From Prauserella_A sp040635515 (GTDB taxonomy: Bacteria; Actinomycetota; Actinomycetes; Mycobacteriales; Pseudonocardiaceae): a stretch of DNA of 64,000 nucleotides. Below the pieces are notes generated by a model that was given only the letters and a program-made list of their open reading frames with translations, was not told the origin of the DNA and ran no database searches. Shown one piece after another: positions 52,330 through 60,578 of this stretch. Positions within the stretch are counted from its first letter, which is position 1. Each line of letters opens with the position of its first letter. The translations under genes and the position numbers were made by a program. The stretch is from NCBI GenBank assembly GCA_040635515.1, contig JBEYHY010000001.1, positions 992,001 through 1,056,000 of the forward strand. Reading direction: 5' to 3'.

Positions 52330-53206
52330 GGCTGAGAAGGACAGGCTTGAGCTCAAACATCTGCGTTGTCTCGTCGCCATCGTGGACACCGGCACGTTCA
52401 CCGATGCCGCCATCGAACTCGGGACCTCCCAGGCCGCCGTCTCCCGCACGCTCGCCGCGCTCGAACGACTGCTCGGGGTCCGGTTGCTGCATCGGACCAG
52501 CCGCAGCCTCGCCCCCACCACGGCGGGCGTTCAGGTTCTGGCCAGGGCACGCATCCTGCTCGCGGGAGCGGGCGAACTCGTCAGGGAGGCCACCACCGGC
52601 GACACCCGCCTCTATCTGGGACACGCCTGGTCGGCCTTCGGCCGCCACACCACCGAGTTCCAGCGCCGCTGGCACGACCAGCATCCCGAGACGGAACTGC
52701 GCCTCACCCGGCACAACAGCCCCACGGGAGGCCTCGCCGAAGGACTGTGCGACCTGGCCGTCATCCGCGCGCCCCTCGATCCGCGCCCCTGGGCACACGC
52801 ACTGATCGGCCACGAGCCGCGCGTCGTCGCGCTCGCCGCCGACGATCCCTGGGCGCGGCGCCGCCATATCCGCCTCGGCGAGATCGCCTCCCGCACGCTG
52901 GTCATCGACCGCCGCACCGGGACCACCACTCTCGACCTGTGGCCCGAAGACGCACGGCCCGCCGTCGAATACAGCAACGACATCGACGACTGGCTGGCCG
53001 CCATCGCCACGGGCCGCTGTGTCGGACTGACTCCGCAGGGAACCGCCGCCCAGTACCGCAGGGACGGAATCGTCTACCGGAGGCTGCGGGACGCCGATGC
53101 CGTGCCCGTCCACCTCATCTGGCGCACCCACGATCCTCACCCGGCCACCCACACCGTCGTCGCATTGGCCACCGCGTTGTATCGCGAAGACCACCACGGC
53201 GCGTGA
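52328..53206 (+). CDS. LysR-family regulator
   Basis: 292 residues. N-terminal winged HTH LKHLRCLVAIVDTGTFTDAA and TSQAAVSRTLAALERLLGVR, then a two-lobe ligand domain. ATG at 52328 has TACGCT six bases upstream, so the message is probably leaderless. It ends 7 bases from the convergent sigma factor gene. Expected target: the divergent EamA exporter. Confidence 0.9.
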   Translation: MAEKDRLELKHLRCLVAIVDTGTFTDAAIELGTSQAAVSRTLAALERLLGVRLLHRTSRSLAPTTAGVQVLARARILLAGAGELVREATTGDTRLYLGHAWSAFGRHTTEFQRRWHDQHPETELRLTRHNSPTGGLAEGLCDLAVIRAPLDPRPWAHALIGHEPRVVALAADDPWARRRHIRLGEIASRTLVIDRRTGTTTLDLWPEDARPAVEYSNDIDDWLAAIATGRCVGLTPQGTAAQYRRDGIVYRRLRDADAVPVHLIWRTHDPHPATHTVVALATALYREDHHGA

Positions 53207-53213
53207 ACCGAAC

Positions 53214-54368
53214 TCACGGCGGCGGCGCACTCCGCTCCTGGCGCACGCGGGCCGCCTGCCTGGTGAGGTGATCACGTTCGGCGATGCTGGTCGCCGAACG
53301 TGCCGCCTCGGCATACAACTCGGCGGCATGATCGAGGTCGCCGGTGCGTTCGCGCAGGTAGGCCGACACCGCCGGATACCGGGGCAGCGCGGGGTCGACC
53401 TCGGCGAGCGCGGCCAGTCCCGCGTGTGGGCCGTCGGCCTCGCCGACGGCCACGGCGCGGTTGAGCCGCACTATCGGGCTGCCGGTGAGTCGCAGGAGCT
53501 CGTCGTACCACTCGACGATCTGCACCCAATCGGTCTCGGCGGCCGTGCGGGCATCGGCGTGGAGCGCGGCGATCGCGGCCTGTGCCTGATATTCGCCGAG
53601 CCGGTCGCGGGCCAGCGCGGACTGCAGGATCGTCACGCCCTCGGCGATCAGCCCGGTGTCCCAGCACGAGCGGTCCTGCTCCGCCAGCGGCACCAGTCGA
53701 CCACCGTGCCCCGTGCGCGACGACCTGCGCGCGTGATGCAGCAGCATGAGCGCGAGCAGACCGGCGGCCTCGGGTTCGCCGGAGAGCTTCGCGAGCTGCC
53801 TCGCGAGCCGGATCGCCTCGGCCGCCAGGTCGATGTCGCCGCTGTATCCCTCGTTGAACACCAGGTACAGCACCCGCAACACGGTCGCCAGGTCACCGGG
53901 GCTGTCGAGCCGGGTGCCCGCGATCCGCCGTTTCGCCCTGCTGATCCGCTGCGCCATCGTCGCTTCCGGAACCAGGTAGGCCGTGGCGATCTGCTTCGTC
54001 GTCAAACCGCCGACGGCACGCAAAGTCAGCGCGACCGCCGAGCCGGGCGGCAGCGCGGGATGCGCGCACAGGAAGTACAGGCGCAGCGTGTCGTCCTCGG
54101 CGGGAATCTCGCCGCCGGGTGGTTCGTCCCCGGCGGCCACTTCCCGTTCCCTGCGGGCTTTCTCGGCCCTCGCCCCGTCGAGAAACCTGCGCCACGCCAC
54201 GGAGATCAGCCACGCCTTCGGGTCGCGTGGCCGCTCCTGTTCCCATGCTCCGAGCGCCCTGATCAGGGCCTCTTGCACGGCGTCCTCGGCCGAGGCGAAG
54301 TCGGCCCCGCGACGGACGAGGACGCCGATCACCGCGGGCACGAGTTCCCGCAGCGGTGCCTCGGTCAC
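53214..54368 (-). CDS. ECF42-type RNA polymerase sigma factor with TPR-like extension
   Basis: 384 residues, twice a normal ECF sigma. Sigma2-like ASAEDAVQEALIRALGAWEQ, sigma4 LTTKQIATAYLVPEATMAQR, then the DUF6596 segment VLYLVFNEGYSGD and helical repeats to the C-terminus. ECF42 members carry this extension instead of an anti-sigma factor. The DGPF gene overlaps its start by 4 bases, the typical partner. The signal is unknown. Confidence 0.9.
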   Translation of the reverse strand: MTEAPLRELVPAVIGVLVRRGADFASAEDAVQEALIRALGAWEQERPRDPKAWLISVAWRRFLDGARAEKARREREVAAGDEPPGGEIPAEDDTLRLYFLCAHPALPPGSAVALTLRAVGGLTTKQIATAYLVPEATMAQRISRAKRRIAGTRLDSPGDLATVLRVLYLVFNEGYSGDIDLAAEAIRLARQLAKLSGEPEAAGLLALMLLHHARRSSRTGHGGRLVPLAEQDRSCWDTGLIAEGVTILQSALARDRLGEYQAQAAIAALHADARTAAETDWVQIVEWYDELLRLTGSPIVRLNRAVAVGEADGPHAGLAALAEVDPALPRYPAVSAYLRERTGDLDHAAELYAEAARSATSIAERDHLTRQAARVRQERSAPPP

Positions 54369-54772
54369 TCGGTCACCACGGGCGGCTCGGTAAGGAACGG
54401 CCGCACCTCAAGCCATTCGTGGATGGGCTCGCCACCGGCTCCGGGCGCGGCCGACAACTCCCCGGCCAGCTCGACGGCACGGTCCCAGGACTCCACATCG
54501 ATGACCATCCAGCCCGCGATGAGATCCTTCGTTTCCGCGAACGGCCCGTCGGTGACGGGAGGCCTGCCCGCACCGTCATAGCGCACGAACGTGCCCTCGG
54601 GTGCCAGCGCCTGGCCGTCCACGAACTCACCGGACTGTTCGAGCCGGTCGGCGAAGTCCCTCATGTACTGGATGTGCGCGTCCACCTCTTTCGGCGTCCA
54701 CTGATCCATCGGCGGCTGGCCGGTCGCGGGCACTGGGCCGCCGCGGTAGTGCTTGAGCAGCAGGTACTTCAT
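54365..54772 (-). CDS. YCII/DGPF-domain protein
   Basis: 135 residues. MKYLLLKHYRGGPV at the N-terminus and the namesake TDGPFAETKDLIAGWMVIDV. Such small proteins are encoded beside ECF42 sigma factors, and are thought to belong to the signalling route; the mechanism is not known. GAAGGAG precedes the ATG. It starts 18 bases after the YdeI-like gene. Confidence 0.88.
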   Translation of the reverse strand: MKYLLLKHYRGGPVPATGQPPMDQWTPKEVDAHIQYMRDFADRLEQSGEFVDGQALAPEGTFVRYDGAGRPPVTDGPFAETKDLIAGWMVIDVESWDRAVELAGELSAAPGAGGEPIHEWLEVRPFLTEPPVVTE

Positions 54773-54790
54773 GATGAGCTCCTTCTCGCT

Positions 54791-55255
54791 TCACCCGGCC
54801 TGTGTGGCCGATCGTGCCCCAGGGACGGAGCGGGCGCGCCGTTCTCGACATCGCCGCCGGAATTCATCCGGCTTTTTTCCCGGCGGCGGCTCGCCGGGTG
54901 CCGGAACCTCGGCCGATTCCCACCTGCCCTCCTCGCGGGCCGCGGTGAACTCGGCCAGACCGGACGCGCGCATCCTCCCTGCGGCGATCAACCGCCTGGC
55001 GTGCCCGACGTTGATCGCCGACCACGGGCTTCCCCTGCGGCGACGCGAGTAACGCTGCAGGTAGTAATGCTCGTCGAGGGACCTGCGGTTGCTGTCGATC
55101 CAGCCGAAGCACAACGCGACATCCAGCGCCTGCTCGATGGTCACCGAACTCGCCGGCGCCTTCTTCTTGGCGATTCTCAGCCACGCCTCGGCCGCGCTGT
55201 CGTGGTGCTCGGCCAGCCACGCCTCCCAGGCCGCCGCATCGGGAAAGTGCATCAT
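54791..55255 (-). CDS. YdeI/OmpD-associated-type protein, shortened C-terminus
   Basis: 154 residues. The family core AWEAWLAEHHDSAAEAWLRI and VALCFGWIDSNRRSLDEHYY, and SRRRRGSPWSAINVGHARRL, is intact. The usual C-terminal helices are replaced after GRWESAEVPAPGE by a basic tail, so the protein is about 35 residues shorter than most relatives. A frameshift or deletion near 54880 may be responsible. It overlaps the upstream VOC gene by 4 bases. Confidence 0.78.
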   Translation of the reverse strand: MMHFPDAAAWEAWLAEHHDSAAEAWLRIAKKKAPASSVTIEQALDVALCFGWIDSNRRSLDEHYYLQRYSRRRRGSPWSAINVGHARRLIAAGRMRASGLAEFTAAREEGRWESAEVPAPGEPPPGKKPDEFRRRCRERRARSVPGARSATQAG

Positions 55256-55659
55256 CGGTCCAGCATCTCCAGATAGTGCTGGTTGTACATGATCGCGAGC
55301 ACGTTGCCGAAAGGATCGATCACGGAGGCGGTGACGAATCCCGGCCCGTGTTCGGTGATCGGCTGGTAGAGCTTCGCGCCCATGGCAAGCAGGCGCTCCA
55401 GCGAATTCTCCAGGTCGTCGACGTGCCAGTTCGCGAGCGCACCGCCGGGTTCGGTGGCGGCCCCCTCCGGCGCGTAGCGGCGGTCGATGATCCCCAGCTC
55501 CGCCTGGTGGTCTCCGATCCGGAACTCGTAGTAGGCGGCGGGCAGGCCGTTGCCGGGCCGTTCGAAATAGGGCTCGGCGCCCAGCAGTTCGGAGTACCAG
55601 TCCTTGGCCGCCTCGACGTCGTCGGCGTAGAAGTTCAGGGTCGCCAATCCTCGTAGCAT
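55252..55659 (-). CDS. VOC-family protein, paralogue B
   Basis: 135 residues. MLRGLATLNFYADDVEAAKD at the start, ELGIIDRRYAPEG in the middle, SVIDPFGNVLAIM at the end. Sister of the protein encoded at 25576-26010, with the same shared 25-bp upstream element. AAGGAA precedes the ATG. First gene of the operon with the YdeI-like gene. Probably under the divergent WYL regulator. Confidence 0.87.
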   Translation of the reverse strand: MLRGLATLNFYADDVEAAKDWYSELLGAEPYFERPGNGLPAAYYEFRIGDHQAELGIIDRRYAPEGAATEPGGALANWHVDDLENSLERLLAMGAKLYQPITEHGPGFVTASVIDPFGNVLAIMYNQHYLEMLDR

Positions 55660-55722
55660 GTCGGGTTCCTTCCCCTTCCGAGCCCGGCTCGGGATGTCGC
55701 CGGTGAGCTCAGTCTCCACAGC

Positions 55723-55747
55723 AAAGTGTCCATCTCGTGAGCACTTT
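55723..55747. promoter_or_regulatory. 25-bp dyad element, copy 2 (predicted WYL operator)
   Basis: AAAGTG and CACTTT arms around CCATCTCGTG. It lies between the VOC start at 55659 and the WYL start at 55781. 20 of 25 positions match the copy at 26061-26085. Confidence 0.65.
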
Positions 55748-55780
55748 CGCGGAGCGGGTTTTCACGGCGACACTGGAGCC

Positions 55781-56725
55781 ATGCGCGCTGACCGGCTCGT
55801 CGCCGCCCTGCTGCTCATGCAGGCGCGGGGCAGGGTGACCGCCGCCGAATTGGCGGACGAACTGGAGGTGTCCGTCGCGACGGCCCGCCGTGACCTCGAA
55901 GCGCTCTCGGCCGCGGGCATCCCGGTCTACCCCCAGCAGGGCCGAGGCGGCGGATGGTCACTGGTCGGCGGCGCGCGCACCGACTTGAGCGGCCTTTCGG
56001 CCGCGGAAACACAAGCGTTGTTCCTGCTCGCCGGCCCGGCCGCCGCGGCATCGGGTGAAGTGAAGGCCGCGCTGCGCAAACTCCTCGGTGCGTTGCCGAA
56101 CACGTTCAGGGCGGACGCTTCCGCCGCGGCGGAGGCCACCATCGTCGATCCCGCGCGCTGGGGCGGGCGAGACCGGCCCCGGCCAGGGCTGGTGTCACTG
56201 CTGCAGTCGGCCGTGGTGGCCCGCCGCAAGGTGCGGCTCGGCTACACCGACAACGCCGGACAGCGCAGCACCAGGCTGATCGCCCCTTGGGGCCTCGTCG
56301 ACAAGGACGACATCTGGTATCTCGTCGCGGGCACCGACAAGGGACGGCGCACGTTCCGCGTCGACCGGATGCTGGAGGCAGAGGTCACCGAGGAGCCCGC
56401 GGACCGCCCCGAGAACTTCACGCTCAGCGCCGCGTGGGACGACGTGGTCACCGAGGTCGAGCGGCGGCGGTCGCGAACGAGCGCGACGGTGCTGATCGAG
56501 ACCAGGTTCGTCCCGGTGCTGCGCGATCAGTTCGGCACCCATTGCCACGTCGAGGACCACGACGGCGAACGCAGCCGGGTCACGGTCGCCGCGCCGACGC
56601 CACTGGACATCGCCAGACAACTCGCGGGTTGGGGCGCGATGGTCGAGGTGGTCGAACCCGGCACGGTGCGCCGGGAACTTCACCGCATCGGCGCCGAACT
56701 CACCGGCCGCTACGCGGAGTCGTGA
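55781..56725 (+). CDS. WYL-domain transcriptional regulator (YafY type)
   Basis: 314 residues. N-terminal winged HTH RVTAAELADELEVSVATARR, a WYL domain with APWGLVDKDDIWYLVAGTD, and a C-terminal WCX-like part ending GWGAMVEVVEPGTVRREL. Such regulators sense small molecules or nucleic acid. GACACT lies six bases before the ATG. The 3' end overlaps the MerR-like relic by 4 bases (GTGA). It faces the VOC operon across the shared dyad. Confidence 0.9.
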   Translation: MRADRLVAALLLMQARGRVTAAELADELEVSVATARRDLEALSAAGIPVYPQQGRGGGWSLVGGARTDLSGLSAAETQALFLLAGPAAAASGEVKAALRKLLGALPNTFRADASAAAEATIVDPARWGGRDRPRPGLVSLLQSAVVARRKVRLGYTDNAGQRSTRLIAPWGLVDKDDIWYLVAGTDKGRRTFRVDRMLEAEVTEEPADRPENFTLSAAWDDVVTEVERRRSRTSATVLIETRFVPVLRDQFGTHCHVEDHDGERSRVTVAAPTPLDIARQLAGWGAMVEVVEPGTVRRELHRIGAELTGRYAES

Positions 56726-57430
56726 CGGAACGGCCCAGGCTGAGTATCGGTGAGTTCGCCGGCAAATCCGGGCTGAGCGCCAAGGCGCTGCGGCTCTACG
56801 ACGAACCGGGCCCGCTACCGCCCGACCGAGTCGGCCCGCACACCGGATACCGCTTGTACAACCACCTGCCGCCGACGGCGGCAGCCGTCGAAGTCGGTTC
56901 CTACTGGCGCCAGGTCGAAGCCGACGCCGCGGCGCGCAGGGAGATCGCGGCCCTTCTCGTCGATCACCTTTCCGGAGAGGACGGGACCATGACGGGTATC
57001 GCCAATTGGGCGCTGCGCTCGGCGAGCGCACTCGACGGCGGTCTGGTGCCGCGGGCGCGCTCGACGCACTGGGCACCCTGGACCCGTGGATGCCGGAGGG
57101 ATCCGGTCGCCCTGCTTGCCCGCCGAAGAGGACCGGGCGTCGTGTCGAGTGGCGCATGTCGGCGATTCCCGCGCCTATTGGTCACTGCACGGCCAGACGC
57201 CCGTCGGGCCCGACCCGCATGTGCGGGAAGCACGCGCGGGTGACCGCTATCCGCTGTGCACCGACGGCCTGCACGCTGTGCTCGCCGAACGGGACATCGC
57301 GAGGATCCTCGGCGAGCAGGTATCGCCGGGTAAGGCGGTGGAGCGGCTCGTCGCAGCAGTGCGCGAGGCGGGCGCGCCGGACAACGTGGCGTGCGTTGTC
57401 TGCGTTGTCGTCGAAGCCGCCGCCCGGTGA
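56722..57430 (+). pseudogene. Wrecked MerR-PP2C fusion regulator
   Basis: Begins VTERPRLSIGEFAGKSGLSA KALRLYDEP, a MerR helix-turn-helix. It jumps from GYRLYNHLPPT to VEVGSYWRQVEADAAARREI, so the second half of the MerR domain is deleted. PP2C phosphatase pieces follow in another frame: VAHVGDSRAYWSLHG, REARAGDRYPLCTDGLHAVL, REAGAPDNVACVV. The N-terminal PP2C metal motifs are gone. A MerR-PP2C fusion exists in other actinomycetes; this copy has deletions and a frameshift. Confidence 0.75.
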
Positions 57431-57434
57431 CGAA

Positions 57435-57466
57435 ATGCTGGGTGGCAGACGCCTGCCACCCAGCAT
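57435..57466. terminator. 14-bp perfect hairpin, first of two
   Basis: ATGCTGGGTGGCAG (57435-57448) and CTGCCACCCAGCAT (57453-57466) pair exactly around a 4-base loop, just after the MerR-PP2C relic ends. Confidence 0.75.
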
Positions 57467-57467
57467 C

Positions 57468-57495
57468 GGTCACGTCATCGGTCGATGACGTGACC
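57468..57495. terminator. 13-bp perfect hairpin, second of two
   Basis: GGTCACGTCATCG (57468-57480) and CGATGACGTGACC (57483-57495) are exact inverted arms with 2 bases between them. It lies 8 bases from the stop of the convergent VOC gene. With so short a centre it may also be a protein-binding palindrome. Confidence 0.6.
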
Positions 57496-57503
57496 CGGCG
57501 GGA

Positions 57504-57893
57504 TCAGACCAAGTCGGCGCCATAGGGCTGGGTGATGACCTCCATGCCGTTGCCTCCGGGATCACGGAAGTACACGCCGCGGCCACCGTGGTTGTGGTTG
57601 ATCTCGCCGAGTTGTTTTCCTTGCGGATCGGCGTGATAGGTCACGCCTGCCTCCCGAATCCGCCGCAGAATCCCGTCGAATTCCCCTTCGCCGACGAGAA
57701 ACGCGTAATGCTGCAATCGCAGGTCCTCCTGCGGAATGGTGGCGAAATCCAGCCGGACACCGTTACTGGTTTCCAGTGGAATGAACGGGCCCCACTCGTT
57801 TCCCAGCTCCACGCCGAGAATGTGTGCGAGGAATTCAGCGGATTCGCGATTGTCTTTCGACGGAATTATCAGATGGTTGAATTGGACCGACAC
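57504..57893 (-). CDS. VOC-family protein (third)
   Basis: 129 residues. VQFNHLIIPSKDNRESAEFL at the start, LQHYAFLVGEGEFDGILRRI and VYFRDPGGNGMEVI (second metal site) further on. It belongs to the extradiol-dioxygenase/glyoxalase superfamily and is not close to the two paralogues above. GTG at 57893 with GGAGG ten bases upstream. Confidence 0.85.
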   Translation of the reverse strand: MSVQFNHLIIPSKDNRESAEFLAHILGVELGNEWGPFIPLETSNGVRLDFATIPQEDLRLQHYAFLVGEGEFDGILRRIREAGVTYHADPQGKQLGEINHNHGGRGVYFRDPGGNGMEVITQPYGADLV

Positions 57894-57978
57894 TGTGCGA
57901 TGCCTCCACGGGCACGTCACGGGCACCTCCACGCTCACCCGGCCGGTGACCAACGCGCGATGCCGTGCGCTCACTGTA

Positions 57979-58022
57979 ACAGGGCGGCGGCACAGCGCCT
58001 GTGCGCTGTGCCGCCGCCCTGT
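57979..58022 (-). terminator. 20-bp perfect hairpin after the acyltransferase
   Basis: A 20-base arm at 57979-57998 (ACAGGGCGGCGGCACAGCGC) pairs perfectly with 58003-58022 across the loop CTGT. It lies 27 bases past the acyltransferase stop at 58049. It is the strongest terminator-like structure in the window. Confidence 0.85.
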
Positions 58023-58048
58023 CGTTCAGGCCGTCGTTGCGGGCCGGA

Positions 58049-60100
58049 TCAGTTTGCCGGGGTGACCGTGTCGTGCCAGCCCAGCGCGTCGACGAGGTGT
58101 TCGTCCACCACCGAGGACAGGGTTTCCATGTATGCCGCGGTGACGTGGTTGTCATCCATGTAGACCAGGACGTTGCCGATGACCGGAGGACACGTATCGG
58201 CCGTGCAGTAGTAGTTACTGAGGTCCACAAAGGACACGTTCGGCGGGATGGTGGGATCGGTCTCGTATGGCGCCTTCAGCGGGTACATCTCGGCTCGCGG
58301 AGTCGAACACTGGGCGGCGTCGACGCCGTGCATCTGCACGCATTCGGAAGGCTCGAAGGAGAAACGCGGGTTGTCCCGCATCGCGACAACGGGGATGCCA
58401 GCCTCGTTGAGGCGCTGCCACTGGGCCACATACCCCTCGGGGGTCCACTCCTTCAAGCCCACACGCACGTCCCTGGTGCCCATGGTCATCACGGCGTCCG
58501 GTTTGGTCTCGATGATCTCCTCGATCACCGCCGCGTTCCAGGGAACACATTCCTCGTTGTTCGGCAGGTCCTGCGTCGCCGTGAGCGGGCAACCGCCCCT
58601 GCCCATCGAGATGATCTGCCAGCCGCGCTTCTCCACCAGCGGCCGCAGCGCCGCGATGTACTGCTGGGAGTGCGAGTCACCGACCACGACCAGCCTGCGC
58701 TGTGGTGGTTCCGTGGGATCGACCGTGCATACCCGCAGTTCCTCGTGCCGCGCCGAGGTCGTGCACTCCTCGTCCTCGAACGTGTCGAACTGCTCGGGCA
58801 GCGCGGCGAACGGCGGCACGATGTCGGCTTCCAGGTTGAGAATGGGACCGCTGGCCGACATCACCTGCGCACCGGGGTGGTCGGGGTCGTCGAGGTCCAG
58901 CGCGAACGAGGCGCGCTGCTTGCTCACCACCTGCCACGCTCCCGCGACACCCAGCACGACCACGAGCGCCGCGACCCCGAACCGGTAGGCGCCCCACTTG
59001 TTCTTGACGCCGATCTTCGAGTCCCTGACCGGTTTTTCCACGATGTGGTAGGTCAGAATCGACAGCACCACCGAAGCCGCGATGACGACCGCGCCGCCAC
59101 GCAGCCCGACTTCGTCCCTGCCCCTGACGATCATGTAGAAGATCAGCACGGGCCAGTGCCACAGGTACAGCGAGTAGCTCAGGTTGCCCAGATAGATCAG
59201 CGGGCGCGAGGAGAGGAACCTGTCGGCACCCGCCTTGCTGTCCGTCGCGCCCGCGAGCAGCACCAGTGCCGCGGACATCGTCGGCCACAACGCGGCGTAG
59301 CCCGGGAAAACCGTGCCGACCTGGAGAATCAGCCCGCAGGAGACCAGCCCGATGACGCCGAGCCAGCCGAAGCAGATCCGCAGCGCGCGCGGCAACGAGA
59401 TCACGTTGATGACCAGCGCGAGCAGCCCGCCGAGCGCGAATTCCCAGATACGGGTCAGCGACATGAAGTAGGCGAACGGCTGGTCGACACTCGTCAGGTA
59501 GACCGAGTAGGCGATCGAGCCCGCGAACAGGACCGCCATCGACGCGAAGATGGTACGGCGAAGTCCCCAGCCTGCCCCCTTGGCCACCAAGGCGACCAAC
59601 GCGATCAGCAGTGGCCAGACCAGGTAGAACTGGCCCTGGATCGACAAAGACCAGAAGTGCTGAACGACGCTGGCCGTGCTCTGCTGGGCGAAGTAGTCCA
59701 CCGAGTCGGCGGCGAGCTGCCAGTTCTCCAGGTAGAGCGCCGAGGCAACGACCTCGCGAATGGTCTGGAACCACCGGTGTTCCGGCAGCCACAGCACCGC
59801 CGCGACCATGGTCGCCATGAGGACGGTGAGCGCGGCGGGGAACAGCCGCTTCATCATCCGGCCCCACATGGGACGGAACTCGATGCGACCGCGCACGCTC
59901 GCTCTGTAAAGCTGGCCGGTGATCAGAAAACCCGACACCAGAAAGAACACGTCGACGCCACCGGAAATCCGGTCAAGCCACACGTGGTACACGACCACCA
60001 GAACCGCCGCGAGCGCACGCAATCCTTGCAGCTCCGGGCGAAATTTCCGGTCAGTCTGTGTCGTCGCGGCTTTGGGCACACGTGCTCGCAGCAGGACCAT
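58049..60100 (-). CDS. Acyltransferase-3 / SGNH-domain membrane protein
   Basis: 683 residues from the ATG at 60100 (GGAGGAAA upstream). Ten or so helices of an acyltransferase-3 domain come first (RPELQGLRALAAVLVVVYHV with the catalytic His, FFLVSGFLITGQL), to residue about 375. Then an external SGNH hydrolase-like domain with VVVGDSHSQQYIAAL and a C-terminal DDNHVTAAY (Asp-x2-His). It is the OafB type that O-acetylates cell-surface glycans. The partner sugar is unknown. Confidence 0.9.
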   Translation of the reverse strand: MVLLRARVPKAATTQTDRKFRPELQGLRALAAVLVVVYHVWLDRISGGVDVFFLVSGFLITGQLYRASVRGRIEFRPMWGRMMKRLFPAALTVLMATMVAAVLWLPEHRWFQTIREVVASALYLENWQLAADSVDYFAQQSTASVVQHFWSLSIQGQFYLVWPLLIALVALVAKGAGWGLRRTIFASMAVLFAGSIAYSVYLTSVDQPFAYFMSLTRIWEFALGGLLALVINVISLPRALRICFGWLGVIGLVSCGLILQVGTVFPGYAALWPTMSAALVLLAGATDSKAGADRFLSSRPLIYLGNLSYSLYLWHWPVLIFYMIVRGRDEVGLRGGAVVIAASVVLSILTYHIVEKPVRDSKIGVKNKWGAYRFGVAALVVVLGVAGAWQVVSKQRASFALDLDDPDHPGAQVMSASGPILNLEADIVPPFAALPEQFDTFEDEECTTSARHEELRVCTVDPTEPPQRRLVVVGDSHSQQYIAALRPLVEKRGWQIISMGRGGCPLTATQDLPNNEECVPWNAAVIEEIIETKPDAVMTMGTRDVRVGLKEWTPEGYVAQWQRLNEAGIPVVAMRDNPRFSFEPSECVQMHGVDAAQCSTPRAEMYPLKAPYETDPTIPPNVSFVDLSNYYCTADTCPPVIGNVLVYMDDNHVTAAYMETLSSVVDEHLVDALGWHDTVTPAN

Positions 60101-60242
60101 CCGACAGTTTCCTCCGCGGCCGTTGATCAACCCCTACCAAACGCTGAGACTGTACTAGGGGAACGACGCGGTTCCGTCAGTGGTCCGTTCATGCCCTTTA
60201 TGGACATTCGTTTACCTGGGAAAACAGGGGTAGCGACCGTTC

Positions 60243-60262
60243 CGCCGCGAAGCTTCGCGGCG
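60243..60262. promoter_or_regulatory. 20-bp perfect palindrome in the 60.1-60.4 kb gap
   Basis: CGCCGCGAAG joined directly to CTTCGCGGCG. It lies in the 334-base gene-free stretch 60101-60434 between the acyltransferase start and a small reading frame. No other element is recognisable there. It may be an operator for the acyltransferase or for the plus-strand genes. Confidence 0.35.
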
Positions 60263-60434
60263 CGCGAGACCTCCCTCGCTTCCGCGGACCGGAAAGAATA
60301 CGAGGCCCCGCAATGGAAACTTTTTCCGTGGCCGCAACGTCGCTTGACCTCGTCGCATTCCGATTTCCTTACCTGGCAAGAACTCCGCGTACCAGCCGAG
60401 CCACGCTCCGTTGTGTACCCGGAGGGATTTGGCC

Positions 60435-60578
60435 ATGATCTTGCTCACTGGCGCCGCGGTCGCGGGTTGTCTGTTTCGCCCACCGCGTCACCCGGAGTTG
60501 GGTACGCTCCGCGACGCGAGAGCACGGTCGGCCGGTCCGTGCCGAATACCGCGGGGCACCAGGGGGCAGATCCAGTGA
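60435..60578 (+). CDS. Possible 47-residue lipoprotein-like leader
   Basis: A small frame with GGAGG nine bases before the ATG. It begins MILLTGAAVAGCLFRPPRHP, a hydrophobic stretch followed by an AVAGC lipobox-like site, with a basic tail to residue 47. Its TGA overlaps the GTG of the next gene by four bases (GTGA), which suggests translational coupling. It is too short to identify; it may be a leader that gates translation of the membrane protein. Confidence 0.4.
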   Translation: MILLTGAAVAGCLFRPPRHPELGTLRDARARSAGPCRIPRGTRGQIQ

